This document shows, piece by piece, positions 6,536 through 12,972 of a DNA stretch of 12,972 nt. Origin of the DNA: JASFUX01 sp050050115 (GTDB lineage: Bacteria; Pseudomonadota; Alphaproteobacteria; Caulobacterales; Maricaulaceae); the NCBI GenBank assembly GCA_050050115.1, contig JASFUX010000082.1, forward strand, positions 1 to 12,972, written 5' to 3'. How positions within the stretch are numbered: the stretch's first letter is position 1; each line of letters starts with the position of its first letter. The notes under the pieces are model-generated. The model made no database searches. It saw only the letters and a program-made list of their open reading frames with translations, and had not been told where the DNA came from. The position numbers and the translations under genes were made by a program.

Positions 6536-7060
6536 TCACGCGCCTGTGTTCGCGGGCAAGTCGGCGGATTGAAGGCCGCCCGGTCGCGACTGCGCGATGG
6601 CGATGATCGCGGCGGGGACGATCGCAACGTTGCTGATCATCGCCAGCCAGCCGCCGCCGATATAGGCCGCCGAGGCGGCGACGAGATAGGCGCCGAACTG
6701 GCCCTCGGAAACGTCGCCCGTGACCGCCTCGACGCTCGCGAAGGTTTCGGCCGGATCAACGGGCGGCGGCATCATAGAAAGGCCGACGATCGTCGCTGCG
6801 GCGCCAAGCGCTTGGATCGCAAAGCTCGCCCAGCCCAGCCAGAGCGCCTTGCGCGCCCGCCAGCGCGCAATGAGAGCGAACGCCAGCCACAACACGCCCG
6901 AGCCCGCCATGAAGAGCGCGGTCGAGCCGAGATAGTACGGCCGCAGCGTCGCGGCGCGCCCGATCTCGCCCAGCTCGGTCGTCTGCAAGCCTGCGACGGC
7001 CAACGCCGCTGCGAAGAACCAGACCCAAGGCTGTCTGAGCCCGTCGCCGAACAGGCTCAT
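6536..7060 (-). CDS. Small multi-pass membrane protein of unknown function in the dcw cluster
   Basis: I do not recognise this 174-residue protein. It appears to have four or five membrane segments: about 12-30 (VWFFAAALAVAGLQ), 43-65 (LGSTALFMAGSGVLWLAFAL), 76-97 (GWASFAIQALGAAATIVGL) and a long hydrophobic stretch 122-157 that probably spans twice. A basic RWRARK turn (66-71) suggests a cytoplasmic loop. Residues 98-120 (PPPVDPAETF...) are polar and may be periplasmic. It is likely real: its ATG overlaps the murB stop as ATGA (7060-7057), and a strong GGAGG (7072-7068) lies 7 nt before the start. ddl follows 43 nt after its TGA. Membership in the murC-to-ddl operon suggests an envelope-related role, but nothing in the sequence names one. 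Confidence 0.8.
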   Translation of the reverse strand: MSLFGDGLRQPWVWFFAAALAVAGLQTTELGEIGRAATLRPYYLGSTALFMAGSGVLWLAFALIARWRARKALWLGWASFAIQALGAAATIVGLSMMPPPVDPAETFASVEAVTGDVSEGQFGAYLVAASAAYIGGGWLAMISNVAIVPAAIIAIAQSRPGGLQSADLPANTGA

Positions 7061-8007
7061 CTCTCGCCCTCCCCCGCGCGGACGCCGATGCGCTTGATCT
7101 CCCACCTCAACTCCACGCCGGACGTCTCGCGCACGCGGCGACGGATTTCTTCGCCGAGATTTTCGAGATCCGCGGCGGTCGCTTCGCCGGTGTTGATCAT
7201 GAAGTTGCAGTGCTGATCGGACATGCGCGCGCTGCCGACCTGAAGCCCTCGCCCGCCCGCGTTGTCGATCAGCTGCCAGGACTTGCGCTGGTTCTCCGTT
7301 CCCGGAGGGTCGGGGTTGGCGAAGGTGGAGCCGCCGGTCTTTTCGCGGATTGGCTGGCTCGCTTCGCGCCGGGCGGTGATCTCGGCCATCGCGGCGCGGA
7401 TCGCGTCGGGCTCGCCCGGTTCGCCTTCGAACATCGCCTCGATAAAGATCCAATCTTCCGGCGCTTCGGAGTGGCGATAAGAGTAACCGAGGTCTTTCGC
7501 GGCGACCTCGATCCGCTCGCCCGTTCGATCCAGCGCGACGGCCGAGACGAGCACGTCCTTGGTCTCGCGCCCATAGCAGCCGGCGTTCATCCTGAGCGCC
7601 CCGCCGATCATCCCCGGCACCCCGACGTAGAACTCGAGTCCCGCCACGCCTGCGTCCGCAGCCGCTTCGGCGACCTTCTTGTCGAGCACGGCCGCGCCCG
7701 CGGTCACCTGCGTTCCTTCGCAGGTCACCTGGCCAAACGGCTTGGTCAGGCGGACGACCACGCCCGGCACGCCGCCGTCGCGGACGATGACGTTGGAGGC
7801 CGCGCCCAGGACGGTGACAGGAATGTCCGTCGGCGTTGCAGCAAGGAATTGCGCCAGGTCCGCCTCGTCGGCGGGCAGAAACAAGACCTGCGCCGGGCCG
7901 CCGACGCGGAACCAAGTCGCCGCGCCCAGGGGCGCGTTCTCGATCAGCTTGCCGCGCACCTCTGGCAAGCGATCTCTGATCGGCGCAAAGCCGGGGGCCG
8001 CGCTCAA
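7057..8007 (-). CDS. murB: UDP-N-acetylenolpyruvoylglucosamine reductase MurB
   Basis: MurB is the FAD/NADPH enzyme that reduces UDP-GlcNAc-enolpyruvate to UDP-MurNAc. From TTG 8007 the protein has 316 residues. It shows NAPLGAATWFRVGGPA (24-39), the FAD-binding LGAASNVIVRDGG (67-79), GVPGMIGGALRMNAGCYG (129-146), YSYRHSE (175-181), KTGGSTFANP with the proton-donor Ser227, and LRWEIKRIG with Glu303. The compact layout, lacking the E. coli C-terminal extension, fits the type II MurB of alphaproteobacteria. The start is a choice: TTG 8007 overlaps the upstream stop as TTGA and has GAGG 5 nt ahead, while a farther TTG at 8052 would add 15 residues buried in the Uma2 gene. No ATG fits. Its own stop overlaps the next start as ATGA. 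The assignment is firm, the start fairly so. Confidence 0.95.
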   Translation of the reverse strand: MSAAPGFAPIRDRLPEVRGKLIENAPLGAATWFRVGGPAQVLFLPADEADLAQFLAATPTDIPVTVLGAASNVIVRDGGVPGVVVRLTKPFGQVTCEGTQVTAGAAVLDKKVAEAAADAGVAGLEFYVGVPGMIGGALRMNAGCYGRETKDVLVSAVALDRTGERIEVAAKDLGYSYRHSEAPEDWIFIEAMFEGEPGEPDAIRAAMAEITARREASQPIREKTGGSTFANPDPPGTENQRKSWQLIDNAGGRGLQVGSARMSDQHCNFMINTGEATAADLENLGEEIRRRVRETSGVELRWEIKRIGVRAGEGER

Positions 8008-8645
8008 ATCGACCTCAGGATCTCGGCGAGCGAGACCTTGAGCCCCGGGCAAGTCGAGGAGGCGACGGGCGCGCCCGGCCCCAGCGTTTCGCTGCGGCGA
8101 TAGCGGCCCTCCTCCGGATCGTCGAACAGATGGACCTCGCCGGTCCCGAGGTCGAACACCTGCAGCTCGCGCACGCCGTGGGCGGCGTAGATCGGCGCGC
8201 GCGCGAGCAGCGCGGTCTCGGCCGGCTCGGCGGTGATCTCGACGACGAGCGCTGCGTCGGGGCCGCGCACCAGCGGGCTCACCGTCTTGCGCGAAAAAAC
8301 GAACAGGTCGGGCGCAAGCACCGTATCCTGACCGAGGATCAGCTTGGTCTCGTCGGCGACGATCAGCCCGTCGGCGATGCGGTCGGAGATGAGGTTCGCC
8401 AGCCGCAGCCGCACGCGCTCATGCACGGGCGTGGCGATCGGGCGTCGTGCGACCCGGCCTTCGATCAGCTCGGCCGGCGCCGCGCCGTCGATCTCGCCTT
8501 CGGCGATCTTGGCGCGGAACTCGCTCGCGGTGAGCCGCCGCGGCTCGGGACGCTCCGCGGCCGCTTCCGGCGCACGCGCGGCCGGCCGCGCATCGTCTGC
8601 GCGCGGCGCGAAAACCGGTCCGGAGGCGACGTCGGCGTCGGTCAT
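8004..8645 (-). CDS. Uma2-family (DUF820) PD-(D/E)XK-fold protein
   Basis: The 213-residue protein matches the Uma2 family, which has a restriction-endonuclease-like fold; most members have no proven function. Residues 1-37 are an Ala/Arg/Pro-rich tail. The domain starts at LTASEF (38), with AELIEGRVARRP (58-69), PVHERVRLRLANLI (73-86), LAPDLFVF with Asp113, ALVVEIT with Glu136, and YAAHGVRELQVFDLGTGEVHLF (153-174). Asp113 and Glu136 are the expected metal-binding acids. Where the family usually carries Lys four residues before the Tyr, this protein has Arg149, so catalysis may be altered or lost. The Trp of the usual EYW motif is also missing. The ATG at 8645 is 7 nt after the murC stop, which itself carries the GAGG ribosome binding site. 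The TGA stop overlaps the murB start. An Uma2 gene inside the murein operon is unusual and may be a lineage-specific insertion. Confidence 0.85.
   Translation of the reverse strand: MTDADVASGPVFAPRADDARPAARAPEAAAERPEPRRLTASEFRAKIAEGEIDGAAPAELIEGRVARRPIATPVHERVRLRLANLISDRIADGLIVADETKLILGQDTVLAPDLFVFSRKTVSPLVRGPDAALVVEITAEPAETALLARAPIYAAHGVRELQVFDLGTGEVHLFDDPEEGRYRRSETLGPGAPVASSTCPGLKVSLAEILRSI
8013..8016 (-). promoter_or_regulatory. Ribosome binding site supporting the TTG start of murB
   Basis: GAGG on the minus strand lies 5 nt upstream of TTG 8007-8005, inside the last codons of the Uma2 gene. Together with the TTGA stop/start overlap it favours 8007 over the upstream TTG at 8052. Confidence 0.5.
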
Positions 8646-8652
8646 CCCCGCC

Positions 8653-10074
8653 TCACCCCACCGGCTCGCCTTTGAGCGCTGCGAGCGCGGCCGGCAGCTC
8701 GCGCGCCCAGGCGGTGATGTCGCCTGCGCCCAGGCAGACCACGAGATCGCCGGCCGACGCCTCCGCCGCCACGGTCGGCGCGAGCGTTTCGCGATCGACC
8801 GTAAACACACGACGGTGACCGTGCCGGCGCAATCCCTCGGTCAATGCGGCGCGATCGGCGCCCGCGATCGGCTTCTCGCCCGCCGCATAGACGTCGGCGA
8901 CGAGCACCGTGTCGGCGTCGTTGAAGCAGGTGCAGAAGTCTTCGAACAGCGCCTGGAGCCTCGAATAGCGGTGCGGCTGGACGACGGCGATCACGCGCGA
9001 CTTGGCGACGTCGCGCGCGGCCTTGAGCACGGCGGCGATCTCCACCGGATGGTGGCCGTAGTCGTCGACGACGGAAATCCCGCCGACCTCGCCGACCAGC
9101 GAAAAGCGGCGGTTGACGCCGCCGAAGCGTGAAAGCGCGTCGCGGATCTGCTCGGCGCTCGCGCCCAGCTCCCGCGCCACGGCGATCGCGGCGAGCGCAT
9201 TGGACACGTTGTGGCGGCCGGCCATCGGCAAGACCAGGCCCTCGACGCGTTCATGACCAGGCTCGCCGCGCCGGCCGATCGCAAGATCGAAGGTCGAGCC
9301 AGCGGCCGAAACGACGACGTTCTCAGCGCGAACGTCCGCTTGCGGATTGAACCCATAAGTGACCACCCGCCGCTCGGTGACGCGGGAGGCGAGCGACTGC
9401 ACCTCGGGGTGGTCGGCGCACAATACTGCGAAGCCGTAAAACGGGATCGCGCCGACGAACTGGTCGAAGGCGGCGCGCAGCGCGTCGAACGAGCCGTAGT
9501 GCTCCATGTGCTCGGGGTCGATGTTGGTCACCACCGCGACGATGCCGCGCAGCTTCAGGAACGAGCCGTCGCTCTCGTCCGCCTCGACCACCATCCACTC
9601 GCCTTCGCCCATCTTCGCGTTCGAGCCGTAGGCGTGGATCACGCCGCCGTTGATCACGGTCGGGTCGAGGTTGGCGGCGTCAAGGAGCGCGGCGACCAGC
9701 GAGGTTGTCGTGGTCTTGCCGTGGGTGCCGGCGACGGCGACGGTGCGCTTCAAGCGCATCAGCTCGGCGAGCATCTCCGCGCGGCGGACGACCGGCACGC
9801 CGGCTTCCTTGGCCGCGGCGATTTCCGGGTTGTCGGCAGTGATCGCAGTCGAGACCACCACCGCACCCGCACCCTCGACGTTCTCTGCGGCGTGGCCGAT
9901 GGCGATCTTGGCGCCTAGCTTCTGGAGCCGCTCGACCACAGGGCCTGATTTAATGTCCGAGCCTTGGACCTCGTAACCGAGGTTGAGCATCACCTCGGCG
10001 ATCCCGCTCATGCCGATCCCGCCGATGCCGACGAAATGCAGCGGGCCGATGTCGATGGGCACGGAATGGCGCAT
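8653..10074 (-). CDS. murC: UDP-N-acetylmuramate--L-alanine ligase MurC
   Basis: MurC is the cytoplasmic ATP-dependent ligase that adds L-Ala to UDP-MurNAc, the first step of stem-peptide assembly. It has 473 residues, normal for the family. The N-terminal UDP-binding domain shows HFVGIGGIGMSGIAEVML (13-30). The central ATPase domain has the P-loop VAGTHGKTTTTSLVAALL (114-131), EADESDGSF (164-172) and TNIDPEHMEHYG (183-194). The C-terminal half has GRHNVSNALAAIAVA, GGVNRRFSLVG, DDYGHHPVEI and QPHRYSRLQALF. ATG 10074 is chosen because the Rossmann motif begins about 12 residues later. A TTG at 10098 would add eight residues. The ribosome binding site is weak. It is the first gene of the minus-strand run. 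In many bacteria murG or ftsW precede murC; here the next gene upstream diverges, so murC probably has its own promoter in the 10075-10241 gap. Confidence 0.97.
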   Translation of the reverse strand: MRHSVPIDIGPLHFVGIGGIGMSGIAEVMLNLGYEVQGSDIKSGPVVERLQKLGAKIAIGHAAENVEGAGAVVVSTAITADNPEIAAAKEAGVPVVRRAEMLAELMRLKRTVAVAGTHGKTTTTSLVAALLDAANLDPTVINGGVIHAYGSNAKMGEGEWMVVEADESDGSFLKLRGIVAVVTNIDPEHMEHYGSFDALRAAFDQFVGAIPFYGFAVLCADHPEVQSLASRVTERRVVTYGFNPQADVRAENVVVSAAGSTFDLAIGRRGEPGHERVEGLVLPMAGRHNVSNALAAIAVARELGASAEQIRDALSRFGGVNRRFSLVGEVGGISVVDDYGHHPVEIAAVLKAARDVAKSRVIAVVQPHRYSRLQALFEDFCTCFNDADTVLVADVYAAGEKPIAGADRAALTEGLRRHGHRRVFTVDRETLAPTVAAEASAGDLVVCLGAGDITAWARELPAALAALKGEPVG

Positions 10075-10241
10075 GGATGGTCCCGAAGCTACGCGCAACG
10101 CGCGCGATCTGTGCGACCGCGCGTTTGCGCACTGATAGCAGCCCCAAGCGCTGCAATGGTAGAGGATCTAACTTGCGTTTTTAGAGTCAGCCTCTCAGAT
10201 ATAGTCCAGAGGACAGTCCACAGTCCGGCGCGGAGATCTTC
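10075..10241. promoter_or_regulatory. Divergent promoter region between murC and the SDR gene
   Basis: This 167-bp gap must hold promoters for murC (leftward) and the dehydrogenase (rightward). It contains an inverted repeat TCTAA-N9-TTAGA (10167-10185), an overlapping GANTC site GAGTC (10184-10188), and a cluster of GTCC units: GTCC-AGA-GGAC (10204-10214), overlapping GGAC-A-GTCC (10211-10219), and a further GTCC at 10223-10226. The cluster ends about 15 bp before the SDR start. TATAGT at 10200-10205 could be a rightward -10, but no well-spaced -35 was found. GGAGA at 10232-10236 is the SDR ribosome binding site, 5 nt before its ATG. The repeats look like an operator; no regulator gene is adjacent in the window. 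Confidence 0.4.
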
Positions 10242-10982
10242 ATGAGCGGCAACCCTCAAGGCGCCTGCCTGGTCGTCGGCGCGGGCGACGACACCGGCGC
10301 TGCGGTCGCCCGCGCCTTCGCGCGCGAAGGCCTGACCGCCTGCGTCGTCCGCCGGCCGCGGCACGCCGAAGCGCTCGAAAAGCTGGCGGAGGGCATTCGC
10401 GGCGAGGGACTGAAGGCCGCCGCCCTGCCCGCTGACGCGCGCGACGAGCAGGCGGTGATCGATCTGGTTGAGAAGATCGAGACCGAGATCGGCCCGATCG
10501 AGGTCGCGGTGTTCAACATCGGCGCGAACGTGCGCTTCGACGTGGCCGAGACCACCGAGCGGGTCTACCGCAAGGTCTGGGAAATGGCCTGCCTCGCCGG
10601 CTTCCTCATGGGGCGCGAGGTCGCCAAGCGGATGATCCCGCGCGAGCGCGGCACGATCATCTTCACCGGCGCGACCGCGAGCGTGCGCGGCGGCGCCGGC
10701 TATGCGGCTTTCGCCGGCGCCAAGCACGGTCTTCGCGCACTCGCGCAGTCGATGGCGCGCGAGCTCGGCCCTAAGAACATTCACGTCGCCCACACCGTCA
10801 TCGACGGGGCGATCGACTCGAATTTCATCCGCGAGAACTTTCCGGACGCAGACGAACGGCGCGCCGAGGACGCGCTGCTCTCGCCCGAACACATCGCCCA
10901 AAACTATGTCTGGCTACACCGCCAGCCGCGCACCGCCTGGACCCACGAGCTGGATCTAAGGCCCTGGAAAGAACGCTGGTAA
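10242..10982 (+). CDS. Atypical short-chain dehydrogenase/reductase (SDR)
   Basis: This 246-residue protein has the SDR Rossmann fold: nucleotide loop VVGAGDDTGAAVARAFA (11-27), a PADARDE segment (63-69) where the cofactor adenine usually sits, FNIGANV (91-97, variant of NNAG), TGATAS (142-147) with the usual active-site Ser147, and a helix with Lys161. The residue four before the lysine, normally the catalytic Tyr, is Phe157 (FAGAK). Tyr154 is nearby but out of register. The loop after strand beta6, HTVIDGAIDSNF, replaces the usual PG motif. I recall related SDRs with the same FxxxK pattern, so it may mark a subfamily and need not be damage. Substrate and even redox activity are uncertain. 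The next gene follows 11 nt later, and its ribosome binding site overlaps this stop codon, so the two are an operon. Confidence 0.85.
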   Translation: MSGNPQGACLVVGAGDDTGAAVARAFAREGLTACVVRRPRHAEALEKLAEGIRGEGLKAAALPADARDEQAVIDLVEKIETEIGPIEVAVFNIGANVRFDVAETTERVYRKVWEMACLAGFLMGREVAKRMIPRERGTIIFTGATASVRGGAGYAAFAGAKHGLRALAQSMARELGPKNIHVAHTVIDGAIDSNFIRENFPDADERRAEDALLSPEHIAQNYVWLHRQPRTAWTHELDLRPWKERW

Positions 10983-10993
10983 GGAGACCCGAC

Positions 10994-11599
10994 ATGGTCA
11001 GCGTCGACTACATCTTCGATTTCGGCAGTCCGAACGCCTACCTCGCGCACAAGGTCATCCCCGGGATCGAGGCGCGCACGGGCGCGCAATTCAACTACGT
11101 TCCGGTCCTCCTGGGCGGGGTGTTCAAGGCGACGAACAACCAGTCCCCGATCGCCGCGTTCGCCAGCGTGAAGAACAAGCTCGCCTACCAGCAGCGCGAG
11201 ATCGAACGCTTCATCGAGCGCCACGGGCTGTACGCCCTTCGGATGAATCCGCACTTTCCGATCAATACGCTGACGATCATGCGCGGCGCGCTGGTGGCCG
11301 AGCGCGACGCGCGGCTCGCCGACTACGTGGACGCGATGTTCGCCGCCGTATGGGAGCGCGAATTGAAGATGGACGACCCGGCGGTGATCGCGGCGGCGCT
11401 CGACGAGGCGGGCTTTGAGGGCGCGGCGCTGCTCGAAGCGACGCAGGATCCCGAAATCAAAGCGAAGCTCGCCCAGAACACCGAAGCGGCGGTCGAGCGC
11501 GGCGTCTTCGGCGCGCCGACCTTCTTCGTCGGCGAGGAGATGTACTTCGGCAAGGACCGGCTGGGCGAGGTCGAGGAGGCGATCGGGCAGGCGGCGTAG
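10994..11599 (+). CDS. 2-hydroxychromene-2-carboxylate isomerase family protein (DsbA fold, kappa-GST-like)
   Basis: The 201-residue protein is a thioredoxin-fold protein of the HCCA isomerase/kappa-class GST family. In naphthalene degradation these enzymes use glutathione to isomerise 2-hydroxychromene-2-carboxylate, but many chromosomal members act on unknown substrates. Seen here: FDFGSPNAYLAHK (8-20), with Ser12 where DsbA has its CxxC and where this family has its catalytic serine; an all-helical insert (about 50-165); GVFGAPTFFVG (170-180) with the cis-Pro175 loop; and MYFGKDRL (183-190). No signal peptide is present, so it is cytoplasmic. AAGGAG (10981-10986) lies 7 nt before the ATG. 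Its pairing with the SDR suggests they act on one substrate or in one detoxification route. No aromatic ring-cleavage genes are visible, so a naphthalene role is not supported. Confidence 0.88.
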   Translation: MVSVDYIFDFGSPNAYLAHKVIPGIEARTGAQFNYVPVLLGGVFKATNNQSPIAAFASVKNKLAYQQREIERFIERHGLYALRMNPHFPINTLTIMRGALVAERDARLADYVDAMFAAVWERELKMDDPAVIAAALDEAGFEGAALLEATQDPEIKAKLAQNTEAAVERGVFGAPTFFVGEEMYFGKDRLGEVEEAIGQAA

Positions 11600-11701
11600 G
11601 CCCCGCCTCGCTAAGCAAACAGCCCCTTACCAATAATTCCTGTGCGTTGTGGTCCGAACAGCGTTAAGACCTGCGCCGTTCAAAGCCCACAGGACCTAAT
11701 C

Positions 11702-12972
11702 ATGACCGACGCCGCCTCACCCGCGCGCGACTCCCGTTCGCCCGCCGACGTCACGCCGCAGGAAAAGCGCCTCACCTTCATCGCCTTGATGATCGTGTTT
11801 CTGCTCGCCGCGCTGGACATGACGATCATCGCCACGGCCATGCCGCGGATCGTCGCCGACCTTGAAGGTCTCGACCTCTATCCGTGGGTGACGACGATTT
11901 ATCTGCTGACCTCGACGGTGATGGTGCCGATCTGGGGCAAGCTCGGCGACCTCTTCGGCCGCAAGATCATCCTTATCTCCGGCGTTTGCATCTTCGTCGT
12001 CGGCTCTTGGCTGTGCGGCCTGTCGGGCGAGTTCGGCGACCTGCCGCTATTGGGCGGGGGAATGATGCAGCTGATCATCTTCCGCGGCTTGCAAGGCATC
12101 GGCGGCGGCGCCCTCTTCACCAGCGCCTTCGGCGTCATCGCCGACATGTTCCCCCCGCGCGAGCGCGCCAAATACGCCGGCCTGTTCGGCGCCGTGTTCG
12201 GCGTGTCCTCTATCCTGGGACCGTTGATCGGCGGCTACTTCACCGATCACGGATCGGTCACGATCGCCGGGGCCTACATCGCCGGCTGGCGCTGGGTGTT
12301 CTACGTCAACCTGCCGACCTCGGTCCTCGCGCTGGCGATGATCTTCTTCAAGATGCCGGACATCCGCCATCGCGACGGCGGCAAGATCGACATCCTCGGC
12401 GGCGCGCTGGTCATCATCGGCATCGGCGCGCTGTTGTTGGCGCTCAGTTGGGGCGGGCGCGACTACGGCTGGGCCTCGCCGATGATCCTCAGCCTCTTCG
12501 CTTTCTCAGCGATCGTGACCGCTGCGTTCGTCTTCGTGGAGTCGAAGTTCTCAGAGCCCATCCTGCCGCTCGAGCTGTTCAAGATCCGCTCGTTCTCGAC
12601 CACTAACGTCGCCGCGGCGATCATGGGCATGGCGTTCATGGGGACGATCGTCTACCTGCCGCTCTATCTCCAGCTCGGCCTCGGCGTCACCGCGACGACC
12701 AGCGGTCTCTCCATGCTGCCGTTGATGCTCGGATTGACCGCTTCAGCAGCGTTCTTTGGCCGGATGGTCCGGCAGACGGGTTTCTATCGCCGCTACATTC
12801 TCGTCGGCTGCGCGGTCCTGGCGATCGGACTCTTTCTGCTCGCCCAGCTGGGGCCGGGCGCCGCGCTGTGGCAGGTCAACTGGCGGCTCGTGGTGGTCGG
12901 CATCGGCCTAGGGCCGAGCCAGAGCCTGTTCACCATCATCGTGCAGAACTCCGCTCCGCCGAAGCAGCTCGG
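11702..12972 (+). CDS. MFS drug exporter, DHA2 (EmrB/QacA) family, 3' end outside window
   Basis: The visible 423 codons encode a multi-pass inner-membrane transporter of the proton-coupled 14-segment type. After a polar tail (1-22), segment 1 carries LDMTIIATAMPRIVADL (38-54), typical of DHA2. Motif A is GKLGDLFGRK (79-88), motif B is FRGLQGIGGGA (127-137) followed by ADMFPPRERAK, and motif C is GVSSILGPLIGGYF (167-180). WRWVFYVNLP (196-205) is another family hallmark. Two loops look longer than usual, about 108-121 between segments 3 and 4 and about 183-195 before WRW. A further 60-100 residues would be expected beyond the window. AGGA lies 8 nt before the ATG. Such proteins export drugs or other amphipathic compounds; the substrate cannot be read from the sequence. 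It starts 102 bp after the isomerase gene and may have its own promoter. Confidence 0.92.
   Translation, partial: MTDAASPARDSRSPADVTPQEKRLTFIALMIVFLLAALDMTIIATAMPRIVADLEGLDLYPWVTTIYLLTSTVMVPIWGKLGDLFGRKIILISGVCIFVVGSWLCGLSGEFGDLPLLGGGMMQLIIFRGLQGIGGGALFTSAFGVIADMFPPRERAKYAGLFGAVFGVSSILGPLIGGYFTDHGSVTIAGAYIAGWRWVFYVNLPTSVLALAMIFFKMPDIRHRDGGKIDILGGALVIIGIGALLLALSWGGRDYGWASPMILSLFAFSAIVTAAFVFVESKFSEPILPLELFKIRSFSTTNVAAAIMGMAFMGTIVYLPLYLQLGLGVTATTSGLSMLPLMLGLTASAAFFGRMVRQTGFYRRYILVGCAVLAIGLFLLAQLGPGAALWQVNWRLVVVGIGLGPSQSLFTIIVQNSAPPKQL

Noticed and set aside
10089..10901. 270-codon minus-strand frame opposite the SDR
   Set aside because: The SDR motifs on the plus strand are clear, while this frame has Asp/Arg/His-rich antisense composition and no motif.
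11589..11608. AGGCGG/CCGCCT hairpin over the isomerase stop codon as a terminator
   Set aside because: Only 6 bp, overlaps the stop codon and has no T-tract after it; short GC inverted repeats are expected by chance here.
11884..12606. 240-codon plus-strand frame within the MFS gene
   Set aside because: It is the +1-type shadow of the transporter, whose true frame carries all the DHA2 motifs and stays open to the window end.
1..12972. CRISPR arrays, tRNA or rRNA genes, insertion sequences, toxin-antitoxin or defence islands
   Set aside because: No regularly spaced repeats, cloverleaf genes, transposase motifs or defence domains were seen. The Uma2 gene alone does not make a defence system.

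Overview
The window looks like chromosomal DNA of a GC-rich alphaproteobacterium. The evidence is the gene order murC-murB-ddl-ftsQ-ftsA-ftsZ-lpxC, the FtsZ C-terminal peptide ending EIPAFLRRQAN after a very long acidic linker, and a perfect CtrA box (TTAA-N7-TTAA) with GANTC (CcrM-type) sites in front of ftsZ. That cell-cycle signature suggests a relative of Caulobacterales, Hyphomonadaceae or Maricaulales. The genus cannot be named from this sequence alone.

Minus strand, read from high to low coordinates (10074 to 1): this is the distal half of the division and cell wall (dcw) cluster. murC (UDP-MurNAc:L-Ala ligase) is followed by a Uma2-family PD-(D/E)XK protein, murB (UDP-MurNAc reductase), a small multi-pass membrane protein of unknown function, ddl (D-Ala:D-Ala ligase), ftsQ, ftsA, ftsZ and lpxC. 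Spacing is tight from murC to the membrane protein (7-nt gap, TTGA overlap, ATGA overlap) and between ftsQ and ftsA (2 nt). Larger control-like gaps precede ftsQ (about 250 bp), ftsZ (175 bp) and lpxC (120 bp). MurC, MurB and Ddl make cytoplasmic peptidoglycan precursors. FtsZ and FtsA build the membrane-tethered Z-ring, FtsQ links it to the periplasmic divisome, and LpxC commits precursors to lipid A for the outer membrane.

Plus strand, 10242 to the end: a different module diverges from murC across a 167-bp gap. It holds an atypical short-chain dehydrogenase, a DsbA-fold protein of the 2-hydroxychromene-2-carboxylate isomerase (kappa-GST) family placed 11 nt behind it, and after about 100 bp a DHA2-type major facilitator exporter that runs off the end of the window.

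I found no tRNA, rRNA, CRISPR array, insertion sequence or phage gene, and no clear new multi-gene system. The observations most worth following are a three-way-junction inverted repeat between ftsZ and lpxC, the CtrA/GANTC arrangement at ftsZ, two non-canonical genes inside the dcw cluster (Uma2 with Arg where the motif lysine is expected, and the membrane protein), the duplicated basic patch in the FtsZ linker, and an SDR that lacks its catalytic tyrosine.
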